NCBI GenBank assembly: GCA_963745675.1
Contig: CAVUYM010000016.1
Coordinates: 124,001 to 188,000, forward strand
DNA: 64,000 nucleotides
Source of the DNA: JAUIIK01 sp963745675
Lineage (GTDB): Bacteria > Chloroflexota > Chloroflexia > Thermomicrobiales > CFX8
Direction: 5' to 3'
The notes under the pieces were generated by a model, which worked only from the letters and a program-made list of their open reading frames with translations, searched no databases and was not told the origin of the DNA. Positions 39,131 through 48,811 of the stretch are shown in pieces (position 1 is the stretch's first letter; each line of letters begins with the position of its first letter). The translations under genes and the position numbers were made by a program.

Positions 39131-40278
39131 GCGGCTACAACCGTGAAGAGATCGAACGACGGCTAGACCAGGCGCTCGATGCGCTCAACGCCGAACAGAC
39201 ACCGGTCGTCTTCGACGAGGATCACCCAGAATTGATCGAACTCATCGACACTGCCCGGATCGTCCGCCAGCTCCGCGATCCCGCCGACGCCGACGATGAT
39301 TTCCCGGCGAATCTCTCGGCTGCGCTAGCGGACGAACTGCTGCCCGAAGTCATCGACATCGAACAGCCGTCGAAGAACGGGCGCTATCAGGTCACCCGGC
39401 AACGAAGAACGCGACCACTACTCTGGGCAGCCGCCCTCGTTGTTCGAGCGCTCGGGGTAGCGGTAGTAGCTGGGATGGCGGTTGGGCTCGTCGTTGGCGG
39501 CATCGGCGGGCGAATCGCGATGCGAGTGAGTGGCTATCTCTACGAACGTGAGCATCCCGGCACTCCCACCCTCACCGAAAGCAGCGGTCAGCTGGTTGGG
39601 AACATCACGCTCTCCGGAACGCTTCAGCTCATCGCCGAGATGGCGCTCTTTACGGGGATAAGCGCCGGGTTCGTCTATCTGCTGTTCCAGCCCTGGCTGC
39701 CCGGGCGCGGTTGGAGGAAGGGCCTGGTCGTTGGAACGTTCTTCCTGCTCGCGCTCGGTTCAGTGCAGATATCGAGTGGAAATGTGGACTTCCGCAGGCT
39801 CGGCTCGCCGCTCGTGAATGTGCTGATGTTCGGGACGCTCGTCTTCGTCTTCGGCTTCCTCCTCGCCCCGCTGAACGAGTGGATGAACCGTCGCGTTCCG
39901 GAGCCGTTCTCGGATCGGCATTCGAAAACAGCCACACGTATAGGCTATTTCGCAGTGATGACGGTTGGCGTGCTCGTCCTCATTGCTGTGCTGCTCACGG
40001 TAGTAAGCGGGACGGGCGTGATCGCAATGAGCGGTTCCGGGCTATTCGTCTTACCAATCTTCCTGGCATTGGTCGCCATCGTGGCTCTCCTGCGGTTGCT
40101 CGCAACGTCTTCCGGAGTGGATGTCGCAATGGAGATTGGAGGACAGGCAGCGACTGCCGGCCGCTGGTTTGGCAATCGACGCGTTGCGATGGTCATGTCG
40201 CTCCTGGTTGGCGCCTTGTTCCTCTACGGAGCGTTCGAAACACTGCGGAACTTCTATGAGATTCTGACAGGATCCTGA
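39127..40278 (+). CDS. Membrane protein coupled to the ECF sigma factor (putative anti-sigma)
   Basis: 383 residues. A ~95-residue acidic soluble N-terminus (EEIERRLDQALDALNAEQ) precedes about eight membrane segments. No zinc-binding HxxxCxxC anti-sigma motif is seen. The ATGA overlap with the sigma gene and the cytosol-plus-membrane layout suggest it holds the sigma factor at the membrane. The central segment is paralogous to the gene at 36992-37567. Confidence 0.65.
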   Translation: MSGYNREEIERRLDQALDALNAEQTPVVFDEDHPELIELIDTARIVRQLRDPADADDDFPANLSAALADELLPEVIDIEQPSKNGRYQVTRQRRTRPLLWAAALVVRALGVAVVAGMAVGLVVGGIGGRIAMRVSGYLYEREHPGTPTLTESSGQLVGNITLSGTLQLIAEMALFTGISAGFVYLLFQPWLPGRGWRKGLVVGTFFLLALGSVQISSGNVDFRRLGSPLVNVLMFGTLVFVFGFLLAPLNEWMNRRVPEPFSDRHSKTATRIGYFAVMTVGVLVLIAVLLTVVSGTGVIAMSGSGLFVLPIFLALVAIVALLRLLATSSGVDVAMEIGGQAATAGRWFGNRRVAMVMSLLVGALFLYGAFETLRNFYEILTGS

Positions 40279-40431
40279 CGCGGTGGAAAAGAGCGGGTCT
40301 GCACTGCCGCCTGGCACACCACATCACGTGAAAGCCGGCATATCGTGGATTAATCGAATGGAGGAACGCAGCAAACTTCGATCATAGACTCTTGCTGTCC
40401 TGTTTGCGGGAATCTTTCACATAGGAATGAG

Positions 40432-41376
40432 ATGTATGCTACGATGGTTTCAAGTATCAGAAGACGACGAGTGTTTCGATTGACGTTCCTGTTGGCACTC
40501 GTTCTGAGTGCGCTGCCCGTTACCGCCTCTGCTACCCCTCATCAAGCTACCCGCACCACCCTAAGCTTCACCGCGACACAAACCGAAATTACCCAAGAAG
40601 GCGAGGTTTGGGTGGATGAAGACGGGATATTCCATCTTCGCAATGAGATCGAGATCGATGAAATTTCCGGCGACATCACCGGCACAGCGACCCTCACTAT
40701 CAATGTGGATAGTAATGCTCTAGGACTATGCCAGGAAGACTCGTGCCCTAGCTTCGCAGACGTGTGGGGCACGATAGTGATCACAGACGAAGCAGGCTCA
40801 TGGTCGGGTCGCTTTACTCAAAACTTGTCAGATGTACCGGGTGAAGAGTTCAGCTTCACGGCGATTGCCATGCGCGGCTTAGGAGGAAACGCCGGGAAGA
40901 GCTTCATCGGAGAAATTACGGAGTCGGGTGAAGCTTCAGTAACGGTCGAGGGCATACTTTCGACGATGGCGACACCGTATCAGAGCATGAACACAACTGC
41001 TGTCCTGTGCTTCACAGAAACTAGCGATGTCGGGAACTTCATCAGTTCGGGAGTGATCGACGGTTTTGGCCATGCCGAATCCACCTTCATAAGCGCCGGA
41101 TCTTTCTGGACACCCACTTACAATATCTTCGGAGAAGTGACATTATCGGACGAGTCCGGAACAGCCACGATTGGTTTCGTCTTGGGGGGACAAGATGTCG
41201 GCGACGTCTCGCACGGCTTTGGTAACTACATGATCACCGGCGGCACCGGAGCATATGCGGAACTGTATGGCCAGGGACGTGTAACCGGCTCTGCCCTCGA
41301 AATGCCGCAGTGTGAGTTTGGCTTTGGCGTTCGAATCCAGTTTATTGGGGAGGCGCACTACAATTCAGTCTCGTAG
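40432..41376 (+). CDS. Secreted protein with allene-oxide-cyclase-barrel-like halves
   Basis: 314 residues. A signal peptide (about 1-36, ending ASATP) is followed by two related beta-rich halves. The second half ends with the motif ITGGTGAYAELYGQGRVTG, the GTGAY...G-G pattern of AOC-barrel-like secreted proteins. The only cysteines are CQEDSC, one in VLCFTE and one in MPQCEF. It is intact and followed by a strong terminator. The function is unknown. Confidence 0.7.
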   Translation: MYATMVSSIRRRRVFRLTFLLALVLSALPVTASATPHQATRTTLSFTATQTEITQEGEVWVDEDGIFHLRNEIEIDEISGDITGTATLTINVDSNALGLCQEDSCPSFADVWGTIVITDEAGSWSGRFTQNLSDVPGEEFSFTAIAMRGLGGNAGKSFIGEITESGEASVTVEGILSTMATPYQSMNTTAVLCFTETSDVGNFISSGVIDGFGHAESTFISAGSFWTPTYNIFGEVTLSDESGTATIGFVLGGQDVGDVSHGFGNYMITGGTGAYAELYGQGRVTGSALEMPQCEFGFGVRIQFIGEAHYNSVS

Positions 41377-41406
41377 TTGATAATGCCCGATAGGTAAACC
41401 GATAGT

Positions 41407-41445
41407 GCACCGCGGACGATTGAGAATGTCCGCGGTGCTATTTCG
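41407..41445 (+). terminator. Rho-independent-like terminator
   Basis: GCACCGCGGAC (41407-41417) and GTCCGCGGTGC (41428-41438) form an 11-bp perfect stem with a 10-base loop, followed by TATTTCG, 31 bases after the preceding stop codon. Confidence 0.85.
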
Positions 41446-41489
41446 CTCGAGGCACAACCGCGAATGCCTACCATGTCTCATGCATCAAC

Positions 41490-41670
41490 GTTGCGGCAAC
41501 GTCATACTGATCGTGGCCCAGAACCCGGAGGCGAGTCAGGTTGCCTGCTACCGCCAGTGGCAACAGATGGGACGCCAGGTCAAACGTGGCGAGCAGGGAT
41601 TGAAGATCCTGGTACCGCACAGGCAGAAGATCGTCGAAGATTCGAACGAGGATGCCGAGGAGCGGGAGAA
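41490..41670 (+). pseudogene. ArdC-type antirestriction domain fragment
   Basis: The translated stretch ASQVACYRQWQQMGRQVKRG followed by EQGLKILVPHRQKI matches the core of ArdC N-terminal domains (G-Y-R-Q-W...G-x-Q-V-x-K-G-E-x-G-I-K-I). There is no start, no N-terminal 40 residues and no metallopeptidase half; the reading drifts into unrelated sequence after NEDAEE. It is a relic of a mobile-element-borne gene. Confidence 0.6.
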
Positions 41671-41737
41671 CAACTACGGTGCGCCCGCGCTTACAGCACG
41701 TCGCTCGAACTGCCCCAGGAATCGGGGCCAGAAAGGA

Positions 41738-42247
41738 TTAATGGAGTGGACGCTCCAGGATCAACTCATCATGGATGTTGCCGTCTCCGAGCGCCACTCG
41801 CTCGCTGCCTACTTCCACAAATCCGGCTCTTCGATAGAGTTCCAAGGCTGGCGCCTGCTCTATATTCACCATCAGTCGGGCACACTGCGTCTCTGGAAGG
41901 TCTCGCAGGCGCTCGATGACGGCGTTCACCAACAGCTTGCCGACGCCCAACCCCCGAAATTCCGGCCTGACGAATACGGCCACTACCGTCGCCACCTCCG
42001 GGCCGCTTTCGAAGTAGGCGCCGATCATCCCGATCGAGTTTCGCCATCACTGCTCGGCAAACAGCGACACGGCCCGGCGCTCCTCGGACTCCCGCAGACG
42101 CCCAATCCAGTGATCATCTGGGAGTGAGACCTCGTACTGGTAGGAACTGCCAAAGGCCTGCGGCGAATCCTGCAGCGCTTCGAGACGGAGAAGGCGAAAC
42201 TCGGGCCAGCGAGATGCGGGCAGATCGACGATGGTTATGTCTACCAT
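41738..42247 (-). CDS. GNAT N-acetyltransferase with in-frame TGA
   Basis: GNAT fold: FRLLRLEALQDSPQAFGSSY at the N-terminus and VVAVFVRPEFRGLGVGKLLV (acetyl-CoA loop R-x-x-G-x-G), then ALELYRRAGFVEVGSER. Between them a TGA at about 42048 interrupts SLFAEQ-stop-WRNSIGMIGAYF. The +1 frame of that stretch reads SDGETRSG, the expected type of turn, so two compensating indels are more likely than readthrough. The ATG at 42247 (MVDITIVDLPASRW) is chosen from family length, about 170 residues. Confidence 0.7.
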
Positions 42248-42372
42248 TGCAGACTCGTGTTCATTCCAGACAGGTTGCGCGTTTTCCAACGGCGATTTTC
42301 GCCGCCGATCGTAGCCCGGCAAACGCCCCAGACGAAGTCGCGCATATAAGATGAGCGGAGTCGCCACTTGAC

Positions 42373-43621
42373 TCACAAGTCCTCACCGAATACGCGCCGG
42401 CGGGTCGCTTCGTCAGTCGGAAGACCGTCGGGGCCGTGCGAGAGAAGTCGTCGATAACCGGCATTATCAGGATCAGCAACGCGCGCATTCCGGAAGCGTT
42501 CGCGCCGTGCATCCGCCTCGTCACCAACGTCCAGCATGATCGTCATCATCCAGTTTGCGATACAGCGGATCGGTTCCTGGTAGGCTCGGCGACGGCCCTC
42601 GAATTCTTTCGGCACACCCTCCCAGATCACGACCGTCGAGCAGCAGATCGCGCAACTCACGGGCATCACGGAAGCACAGCGAAACGCCATGGCCGACGCT
42701 AGGGTCGGTCGCCATCGCCGCGTCGCCGGCCAGGACGATACCGTCACCGGCGAGCCGATCGGCCCAGAGATTCGTTCCCGGGAAGAAGGCTAGCGGACCG
42801 GCAGGCACGGCCTCGCTGAAGGGCTCGGCGGCGAAGCGCGCGTTGCACCAGGCGAGAAATACGTCGGTATTCGTAGGACCGCGCAGGGGCTCTGCGATGT
42901 GCGGCAGAGCGATGATGTAGGCGCGCACACGGCCGTTTCCCTGCGGGAAGATGAGTGTGCCACCGCCGGGAGCATCGCTGATATGCACCCGCCGATCATC
43001 GAGTTCGACATTGTCGACGAGCAGCCCCCCGATCAGATGATGATCCGGCGGATCGCTGACCGTTCGGGCTCCAATCCATCTGCGCGCGCCAGAGAGCCTG
43101 CCACCGGTCGCGACGACCAGTCTGGCTCGGACTTCCACCTCGCCCTTACCAGTCTGGATTGTCAGCACCGACTGCTCGTCTTGGCGCCGAAACGCAGTTG
43201 CCTTGGCAGAGCGCAGGACATCCGCACCGACCGACACAGCGCTCTCGATCAGAGCCTCCTGGAGCGCGGGATGATAGACACCGTATTCGCCATGGCCGCC
43301 TGCGGAAGCGGTCTTAATGTCCTGCGACTCCGGCAAGGGCTTGCCGTCGCTATATGATTGCCAGAAGGGTAATTCGTTGGCGCCGGCGCGATTGAGCGCC
43401 GGGAGTAGACCGAGCTTCTCGGCCTCAGCCACGCCCCACGGATGGATGCCCTCGCCACGTACGCGGTCGCGAAAGCGCTGCTCGCGTTCGACGACGAGCA
43501 CACCCAGGCCAGCGTCCGCGAGGGCAGCCGCCAGGCTGGCACCCGCAACACCGCCACCGACAAGCGCGACATCGTAGATCCGGCCCGCAATATCCCGTTC
43601 TCCCACCGGCAAACATCCCAT
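42373..43621 (-). CDS. FAD-dependent monooxygenase (PHBH-fold), one frameshift
   Basis: Aromatic-hydroxylase-type flavoprotein: DVALVGGGVAGASLAAALAD (dinucleotide-binding GxGxxG-type motif), EREQRFRDRVRGEGIHPWG, the middle RLVVATGGRLSGARRW, and the FAD-phosphate motif DGIVLAGDAAMATDPSVGHG. The frame shifts near 42615, after DLLLDGRDLG; the C-terminal 80 residues (FEGRRRAYQEPIRCIANWMM ... TRRRVFGEDL) continue in the next frame to 42373. I take the ATG at 43621 (MGCLPVGERDIAG), because the open frame further upstream has no similarity to the family. It is divergent from an MFS exporter. Confidence 0.8.
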
Positions 43622-43775
43622 CCGATTTGTGGCGAACGCATCATTCTCGATCCTGGCGCCTAAAATTGTACCGAGCGCACAACGACGGCGCGTGCTACGT
43701 GGCATACTCTGCGATCTTGCGCGACACAGGCGACAGCCTCGGCTAGCCGGTTGAATGGGATATTCAAGGGGCGTC

Positions 43776-45065
43776 ATGTTTGGATTGCTGCGGGTGCGCG
43801 ATTTCGGGCGGCTCTGGCTGGCCGGGCTGATCTCGATAGCCGGAGATCTGGCACTCTTCATCGCGCTACCGCTGCACATCTATCGCCTCACCGATTCAAC
43901 ACTCGCCACAGCCGCAGTGCTGGCGGCCTCCTATCTACCGCAGATTCTCTTCGGTTCGATCGCAGGAGTCTTTGTCGACCAGTGGAATCGCAAGTGGACG
44001 ATGGTCGCGTCGGATTCGTTGCGGGCGCTGCTGCTCTTACCGCTGCTGCTCGCACCGGACCATCTCGCGATGCTCTACGCGATCGCAGCGATTCAGGGCA
44101 CGCTAGGGCTCGTCTTCAGACCTGCCGAAGGGGCATTGCTACCAAAGCTGGTCGGAGGAGAGCACCTTGTCGCGGCGAACGCGATGAACTCACTCAACAA
44201 CAATCTCGGTTTCCTGATCGGGCCAGCGATCGGAACACTGCTCTACGCAGAGGTGGGGATAAACGGGACGATCCTGGCTGATATTGGCACCTTTATCTTC
44301 TCGGCCCTGCTGATCTCCTCGATAGCGACTGACGCGCGCCCGGAGCGGGCTGGCCCCGCGCCGATCGGGAATGCGTGGTCGCGTCTGGTCACCAACTGGC
44401 GCGCTGGATTGTCCGTCATACAGAGCAACCGGGCGCTACGGGTACTCTTTGCAACATCTGTGCTCGGGAACGTCGCGGAGGGCGTCTTCGTTACGCTTGG
44501 ACTTTCCCCGCTGGTGCTCGATGTCCTTGGGGGAACACCGGCACAAGTCGGATGGATGGCCACAGCCCAGGCACTCGGCGGCTTGATCGCAGGTGTGATC
44601 GTCATTCGGATTGGGCACCGGCTCACAAGACGGCTGCTACTTGGAACCGGCATGGTTGGGATCGGCCTGTCGGATCTCGGTTCCGCCAATGCCCGCCTGT
44701 TTGCCTCCGCGGGCACTCCGGCGGTCGGCGTTGCGATGGGTTTCATGGTCGTGGCCGGCCCACCTTCCGTCGCAAGTTCGACCGGACGGCAATCAATCGT
44801 CCAGGCCGAGACCACCGACGCCTATCGGGGGCGTGTCTTCGGAGCGCTCGGTTCGATGCAGGGCGTTGCTCTGCTCATCGGTTTCGCTGCCGGTGGCATC
44901 CTCGGTGATTTCATCGGATTGGTGGCAGTGCTCAGTGTTGCAGCTTTGCTTCGCGTCGTTGGAGGCATAGGTGTCCTCCTCTTGATGCCGCGCTCGGAAG
45001 AGACGCCGTCGCTAACATTGGACACCGCAGAAACGAATCTAATAGAAGAAGACGACCGCTCGTAG
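43776..45065 (+). CDS. MFS exporter (macrolide-efflux/enterobactin-exporter-like)
   Basis: 429 residues, about 12 membrane segments. MFGLLRVRDFGRLWLAGLIS at the N-terminus is typical of the EntS/MefA-like branch, followed by GSIAGVFVDQWNRKWTMVASD (motif A-like loop) and RPAEGALLPKLVGGEHLVAANA. The ATG at 43776 has AAGGGG five bases upstream; the in-frame ATG at 43755 does not. The frame is intact. The exported compound is unknown. Confidence 0.85.
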   Translation: MFGLLRVRDFGRLWLAGLISIAGDLALFIALPLHIYRLTDSTLATAAVLAASYLPQILFGSIAGVFVDQWNRKWTMVASDSLRALLLLPLLLAPDHLAMLYAIAAIQGTLGLVFRPAEGALLPKLVGGEHLVAANAMNSLNNNLGFLIGPAIGTLLYAEVGINGTILADIGTFIFSALLISSIATDARPERAGPAPIGNAWSRLVTNWRAGLSVIQSNRALRVLFATSVLGNVAEGVFVTLGLSPLVLDVLGGTPAQVGWMATAQALGGLIAGVIVIRIGHRLTRRLLLGTGMVGIGLSDLGSANARLFASAGTPAVGVAMGFMVVAGPPSVASSTGRQSIVQAETTDAYRGRVFGALGSMQGVALLIGFAAGGILGDFIGLVAVLSVAALLRVVGGIGVLLLMPRSEETPSLTLDTAETNLIEEDDRS

Positions 45066-45495
45066 CGCGCCAACTCAAGGGGGCACTGCCCGCACAGCGG
45101 TAAAACGAAGGGCACAACTACGAACGATAGGGTGCGAGTGCGCCGTAAGAATGAGGCAGCGGCATCAAACGGTCAACGATACGGAAGAATAGGAAACCAA
45201 TCCAAACGACGAAAGAGCTTCTCTCTGCACTATAGTTGCGACTCGTCGCCGGCAGCGCACAGAAATAGTTTTGAGTTTCGAGTGGCTTCACATTATCGTT
45301 TGCTAGTATATTTCGATCTGCTGGAACTATTCCAGCAGACGACTGTATACCGTCGTCTCAGTCCTCGCTCCTTTAGGCACGCCCGGTAAGGCGTCGATGG
45401 TACGCCAGCCTGCCTGAAAGCGCCCGGAGCCGCGAACGTTCCGCGACACGGCCACCAAAATGAATGCAACGACGATCCAGGGATCAGGAGCATAG
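45066..45495. promoter_or_regulatory. Intergenic region with two overlapping palindromes upstream of the DHA2 exporter
   Basis: TCTGCTGGAA-cta-TTCCAGCAGA (45317-45339) and AGACGAC-N8-GTCGTCT (45337-45358) share three bases, so only one hairpin can form at a time if transcribed. As DNA they look like adjacent operators about 140-180 bases before the exporter ATG. Nothing else is recognised in the gap. Confidence 0.4.
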
Positions 45496-47181
45496 ATGAA
45501 TTCACCAGCAATAGAGGGACAGAGCGCCGCGCTAACCCACCGGCAGATCCTCATTGTTTTCAGTGGGTTGATGCTTGGGATGCTACTCGCCGCACTCGAT
45601 CAAACCATTGTGGCGACGGCACTCCCGACGATGGTCGGAGAACTGGGTGGACTAACGCACCTGTCGTGGGTCATCACCGCCTATCTGCTGACCTCTACCG
45701 CGTCGGTGCCGCTCTACGGAAAGTTGAGCGACCTCTACGGTCGAAAGTCCTTGTATCAGCTCGCCATCGTCATCTTCCTGATAGGCTCAATCCTGTCGGG
45801 ACTCTCCCAATCAATGGCGCAGCTTATCGGCTTCCGCGCCCTTCAGGGATTGGGCGCCGGTGGGCTGATGGCACTGTCGCAAACGATTATCGCCGACGTT
45901 GTCTCGCCCCGCGAGCGTGGCCGCTACCAGGGCTACATGGGCTCGGTCTTCGCATTCTCGAGTATCGTCGGTCCACTCCTGGGTGGCCTGTTCGTCGATC
46001 AACTCTCCTGGCGCTGGGTCTTTTACATCAATGTGCCTATCGGTATTGTGGCGCTGGCAGTCACCGGTGTCGTCTTGCGGCTACCATTTGAGCGCCGTCC
46101 ACACCAGATTGACTATCTCGGCTCGGCGCTGTTGGTGCTTGGCATCAGCACATTGCTACTGCTGACGACCTGGGGTGGGTCTGAATATCCCTGGCGTTCG
46201 CCAACGATCATCGCTCTGGGAGTCACCGGCGTCCTGGCGTTGGCAGTGTTCCTCTGGCAGGAACAGCGGGCCGCTGAGCCAGTTCTGCCATTGCGGCTTT
46301 TCCGGGACGCCGTTTTCAGTGTCTCCAGCGGTATCGGTTTCATTCTGGGTCTGGCACTCTTCGGCGCGCTGGCATTCATGCCGGTCTATTTCCAGGTGGT
46401 GGACGGCGCGTCGGCGACAGCCTCAGGGCTGCGCCTGGTACCGATGATGCTGGGCGTGATCGTGGCCTCGATCCTCTCAGGAAGACGCATCAGTGCGACA
46501 GGGCGTTACCGCCGTTTCCCGATCATCGGATCGTTCTTGATGATGATCGGAGTGTTTCTACTCACGCGCCTCGGGGTGGGCAGTTCTATCTGGGAGACCT
46601 CTCTCTTTCTTGCCGTCATGGGCGCAGGCGTCGGCATGGTCATGCCGGTGATCGTGCTGGCCGTTCAGAATTCGGTCGACCGCCGAGATCTCGGCGCTGC
46701 GACTGCCGGCACCAATCTCTTTCGTTCGCTGGGCAGCGCCTTTGGGGTGGCCATCTTTGGCGCAATTCTCGCGCGTAGATTGAACGAGGAACTACCCAAA
46801 CACATTCCGGCAGACGCCCTGCAACAGTATGACTTTTCAACGCTGACTTCCAGCCCGGAACAGCTCAGAGCCCTTCCGGCAGAGGTCTACAACGGTGTCG
46901 TCGAAGCCTTCGCCGCGTCGATTCAATCAGTGTTCATGTGGGCCCTCCCCTTTGCAGTACTCGCCTTCGGGCTGACGTTCCTGTTGCGCGAATTGCCCCT
47001 GCGGGAAAGCACGCACGCGGGCGCTGCCAGCACAGCGGCGGAGTCTGCCGCCGAGAGCGCCCCACTCATGACACCGCCCGACGCCCAACCCGAACCTCTG
47101 ACATCTGCTCCGTCCGGACACCCGTCTACGGGATCGGCCGGCGCCGAACCAGCTTCACAGACGAATTACTTGCAAGACTGA
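45496..47181 (+). CDS. DHA2-family 14-TM MFS multidrug exporter (EmrB/QacA)
   Basis: 561 residues. TM1 carries LAALDQTIVATALPTMVGEL (DHA2 motif D1) and the 2-3 loop GKLSDLYGRKSLY is motif A. RALQGLGAGGLMALSQTIIADV and VGPLLGGLFVDQLSWRWVFYIN (motif C region) follow, and MGAGVGMVMPVIVLAVQNSV lies in the second half. A 60-residue Ala/Pro/Ser-rich cytoplasmic tail (AASTAAESAAESAP) is unusual. The ATG follows AGGAG. The frame is intact. Confidence 0.9.
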   Translation: MNSPAIEGQSAALTHRQILIVFSGLMLGMLLAALDQTIVATALPTMVGELGGLTHLSWVITAYLLTSTASVPLYGKLSDLYGRKSLYQLAIVIFLIGSILSGLSQSMAQLIGFRALQGLGAGGLMALSQTIIADVVSPRERGRYQGYMGSVFAFSSIVGPLLGGLFVDQLSWRWVFYINVPIGIVALAVTGVVLRLPFERRPHQIDYLGSALLVLGISTLLLLTTWGGSEYPWRSPTIIALGVTGVLALAVFLWQEQRAAEPVLPLRLFRDAVFSVSSGIGFILGLALFGALAFMPVYFQVVDGASATASGLRLVPMMLGVIVASILSGRRISATGRYRRFPIIGSFLMMIGVFLLTRLGVGSSIWETSLFLAVMGAGVGMVMPVIVLAVQNSVDRRDLGAATAGTNLFRSLGSAFGVAIFGAILARRLNEELPKHIPADALQQYDFSTLTSSPEQLRALPAEVYNGVVEAFAASIQSVFMWALPFAVLAFGLTFLLRELPLRESTHAGAASTAAESAAESAPLMTPPDAQPEPLTSAPSGHPSTGSAGAEPASQTNYLQD

Positions 47182-47260
47182 CTGCGTTCGTTCATTGGGA
47201 TACCGTGACCCGATCGGAGCGTAAACGGCGGCACTTTGGGCGACCAGCGAGGAGATGGCG

Positions 47261-48685
47261 ATGAATAGCAACACACCGATCGAACGGCAACGGCGTATCG
47301 AGACCGGTTTGCAGAGTCCCGAGATGCTGCCTGGCCAGCACGCGGCAGCGGTTTCAATCGAAGAATTGATGGAACACTACCTGCTGCCGGGATGTAGCCT
47401 GGCGATCATCGACGATGGACGCATCGTCACTCGACAGGGATATGGAGTAACCGAGCAGGGTGGCTCAACACCGATTAAACCATCGACCATATTTCAAGCG
47501 TGCTCGATCTCCAAGGCGGTAGCGGCAGTTGGCGCAATGCGGCTGGTGCAGGAGGGCCTGCTCGCGCTCGACGAAGATGTGAACGACTATCTCAGCTGCG
47601 TGGCAGATTCCAGCGAATGGCGGCTGGCAGCCAGCGGTGACGTTGCGCCATCTGCTGACCCACACCGCCGGTCTCAACTACTGCTGGTTCCCTGGCTACG
47701 AGCGTGGCGCAGCGACACCCACCGCGCTACAGACGGTGAAGGGCGAACCGCCTGCAAACACGCCAGCCATCCAGGTTGTCGGCATCCCGGGTGCGGAGTT
47801 CCGCTATTCCGGTGCCCATTACGCCGTGCTGCAACTCGTCATGGAAGAGGTCACCGGCGAAGACTTTCCGGATCTGATGCAACGTTTGATATTTGACCCG
47901 CTTGGGCATGCAGGACAGCAGCTACGACCAGTCGTTCCCGGAGACACGTCCTGGCGGAGTCGCGCTCGGCCACGATGCAGCAGGTGTCCCACTCAATGGC
48001 GGCTGGCATGTACAGCCGGAGTATGCCGGAGCTGGTCTCTGGACAACACCCGGCGATCTCTGTCGTCTGGCCCTGGAGGTCCAGGCCGCCTGGGCCGGTC
48101 GATCTTCGCAGTTACTCTCAGAGGAAACCGCAGCAGAGATGTTGACGTTGGGCCCGGGCGAACGCGGCCTGGGCTGGCAGATGCGGACGGTCGATGATCG
48201 GCTCTGGTTCGGCCACGGTGGCGATTCCATCGGTTACAAGTGCCTGCTCCTGGCCGATACGGAACGCGGTCGTGGCGCGGCGATCATGACCAATGGTGAC
48301 GGCGGCTGGTTCGTCCACAGCCGCATACTCAGCGCCATCGCCCGCGAATATGGCTGGCCCGCAGAGATTACCCTGACGGACGGTCAGAACTTCCACGCGC
48401 CACGCCCCACGGGCTGGATTCCGGACGCGCGTTTCCTGAGGGCGGCAGCTGGCGATTATCAACTCGAAACCGGACTGCGGCTCCGCATCGAGGCTGACGA
48501 GGAAGGACTCTCACTCCGTGCTGATGGACAAGCACCAATGCGCCTCACGCCGGTCGCAGACGCAACATTCGTGGCCGCGCACGCGAATGTGACGCTCACC
48601 TTCGAGCTCGGCGACGGAGGGAGTCATCAACACCTTTCGCTTTCGCCAGTTCGCCGACGAGATCGTCGCCGAACTTATCGCGTAG
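47261..48685 (+). CDS. Beta-lactamase-family serine hydrolase (three frameshifts)
   Basis: Class C/EstB-like penicillin-binding-fold hydrolase without a signal peptide. The nucleophile motif is in FQACSISKAVAA (S-x-x-K). The frame shifts near 47635 to LRHLLTHTAGLNYCWFPGYE and FRYSGAHYAVLQLVMEEVTG (the Y-x-N-position motif is YSG). It shifts again near 47900 to GMQDSSYDQSFPE and the HGG motif WFGHGGDSIGYK (Lys/His-Gly-Gly triad), and a third time near 48620 to NTFRFRQFADEIVAELIA and the stop. The ATG at 47261 has GAGGAG upstream. About 474 residues when repaired. Confidence 0.75.
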
Positions 48686-48724
48686 TGTCGCTTGGGGAAG
48701 CGGTCGATCCAAGTTTCAGGAGCA

Positions 48725-48755
48725 GGCCCGGGTCGTCTGGAGGTACGCCCGGGCC
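48725..48755. terminator. Terminator between convergent genes
   Basis: GGCCCGGG (48725-48732) and CCCGGGCC (48748-48755) pair perfectly around a 15-base loop between the serine hydrolase and the leftward molybdoenzyme gene. Confidence 0.65.
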
Positions 48756-48811
48756 CGATCACTGCGTCAATGCTGACGGATTAACTGAATGCTCGCGGAA
48801 TGTCTTTGAGC

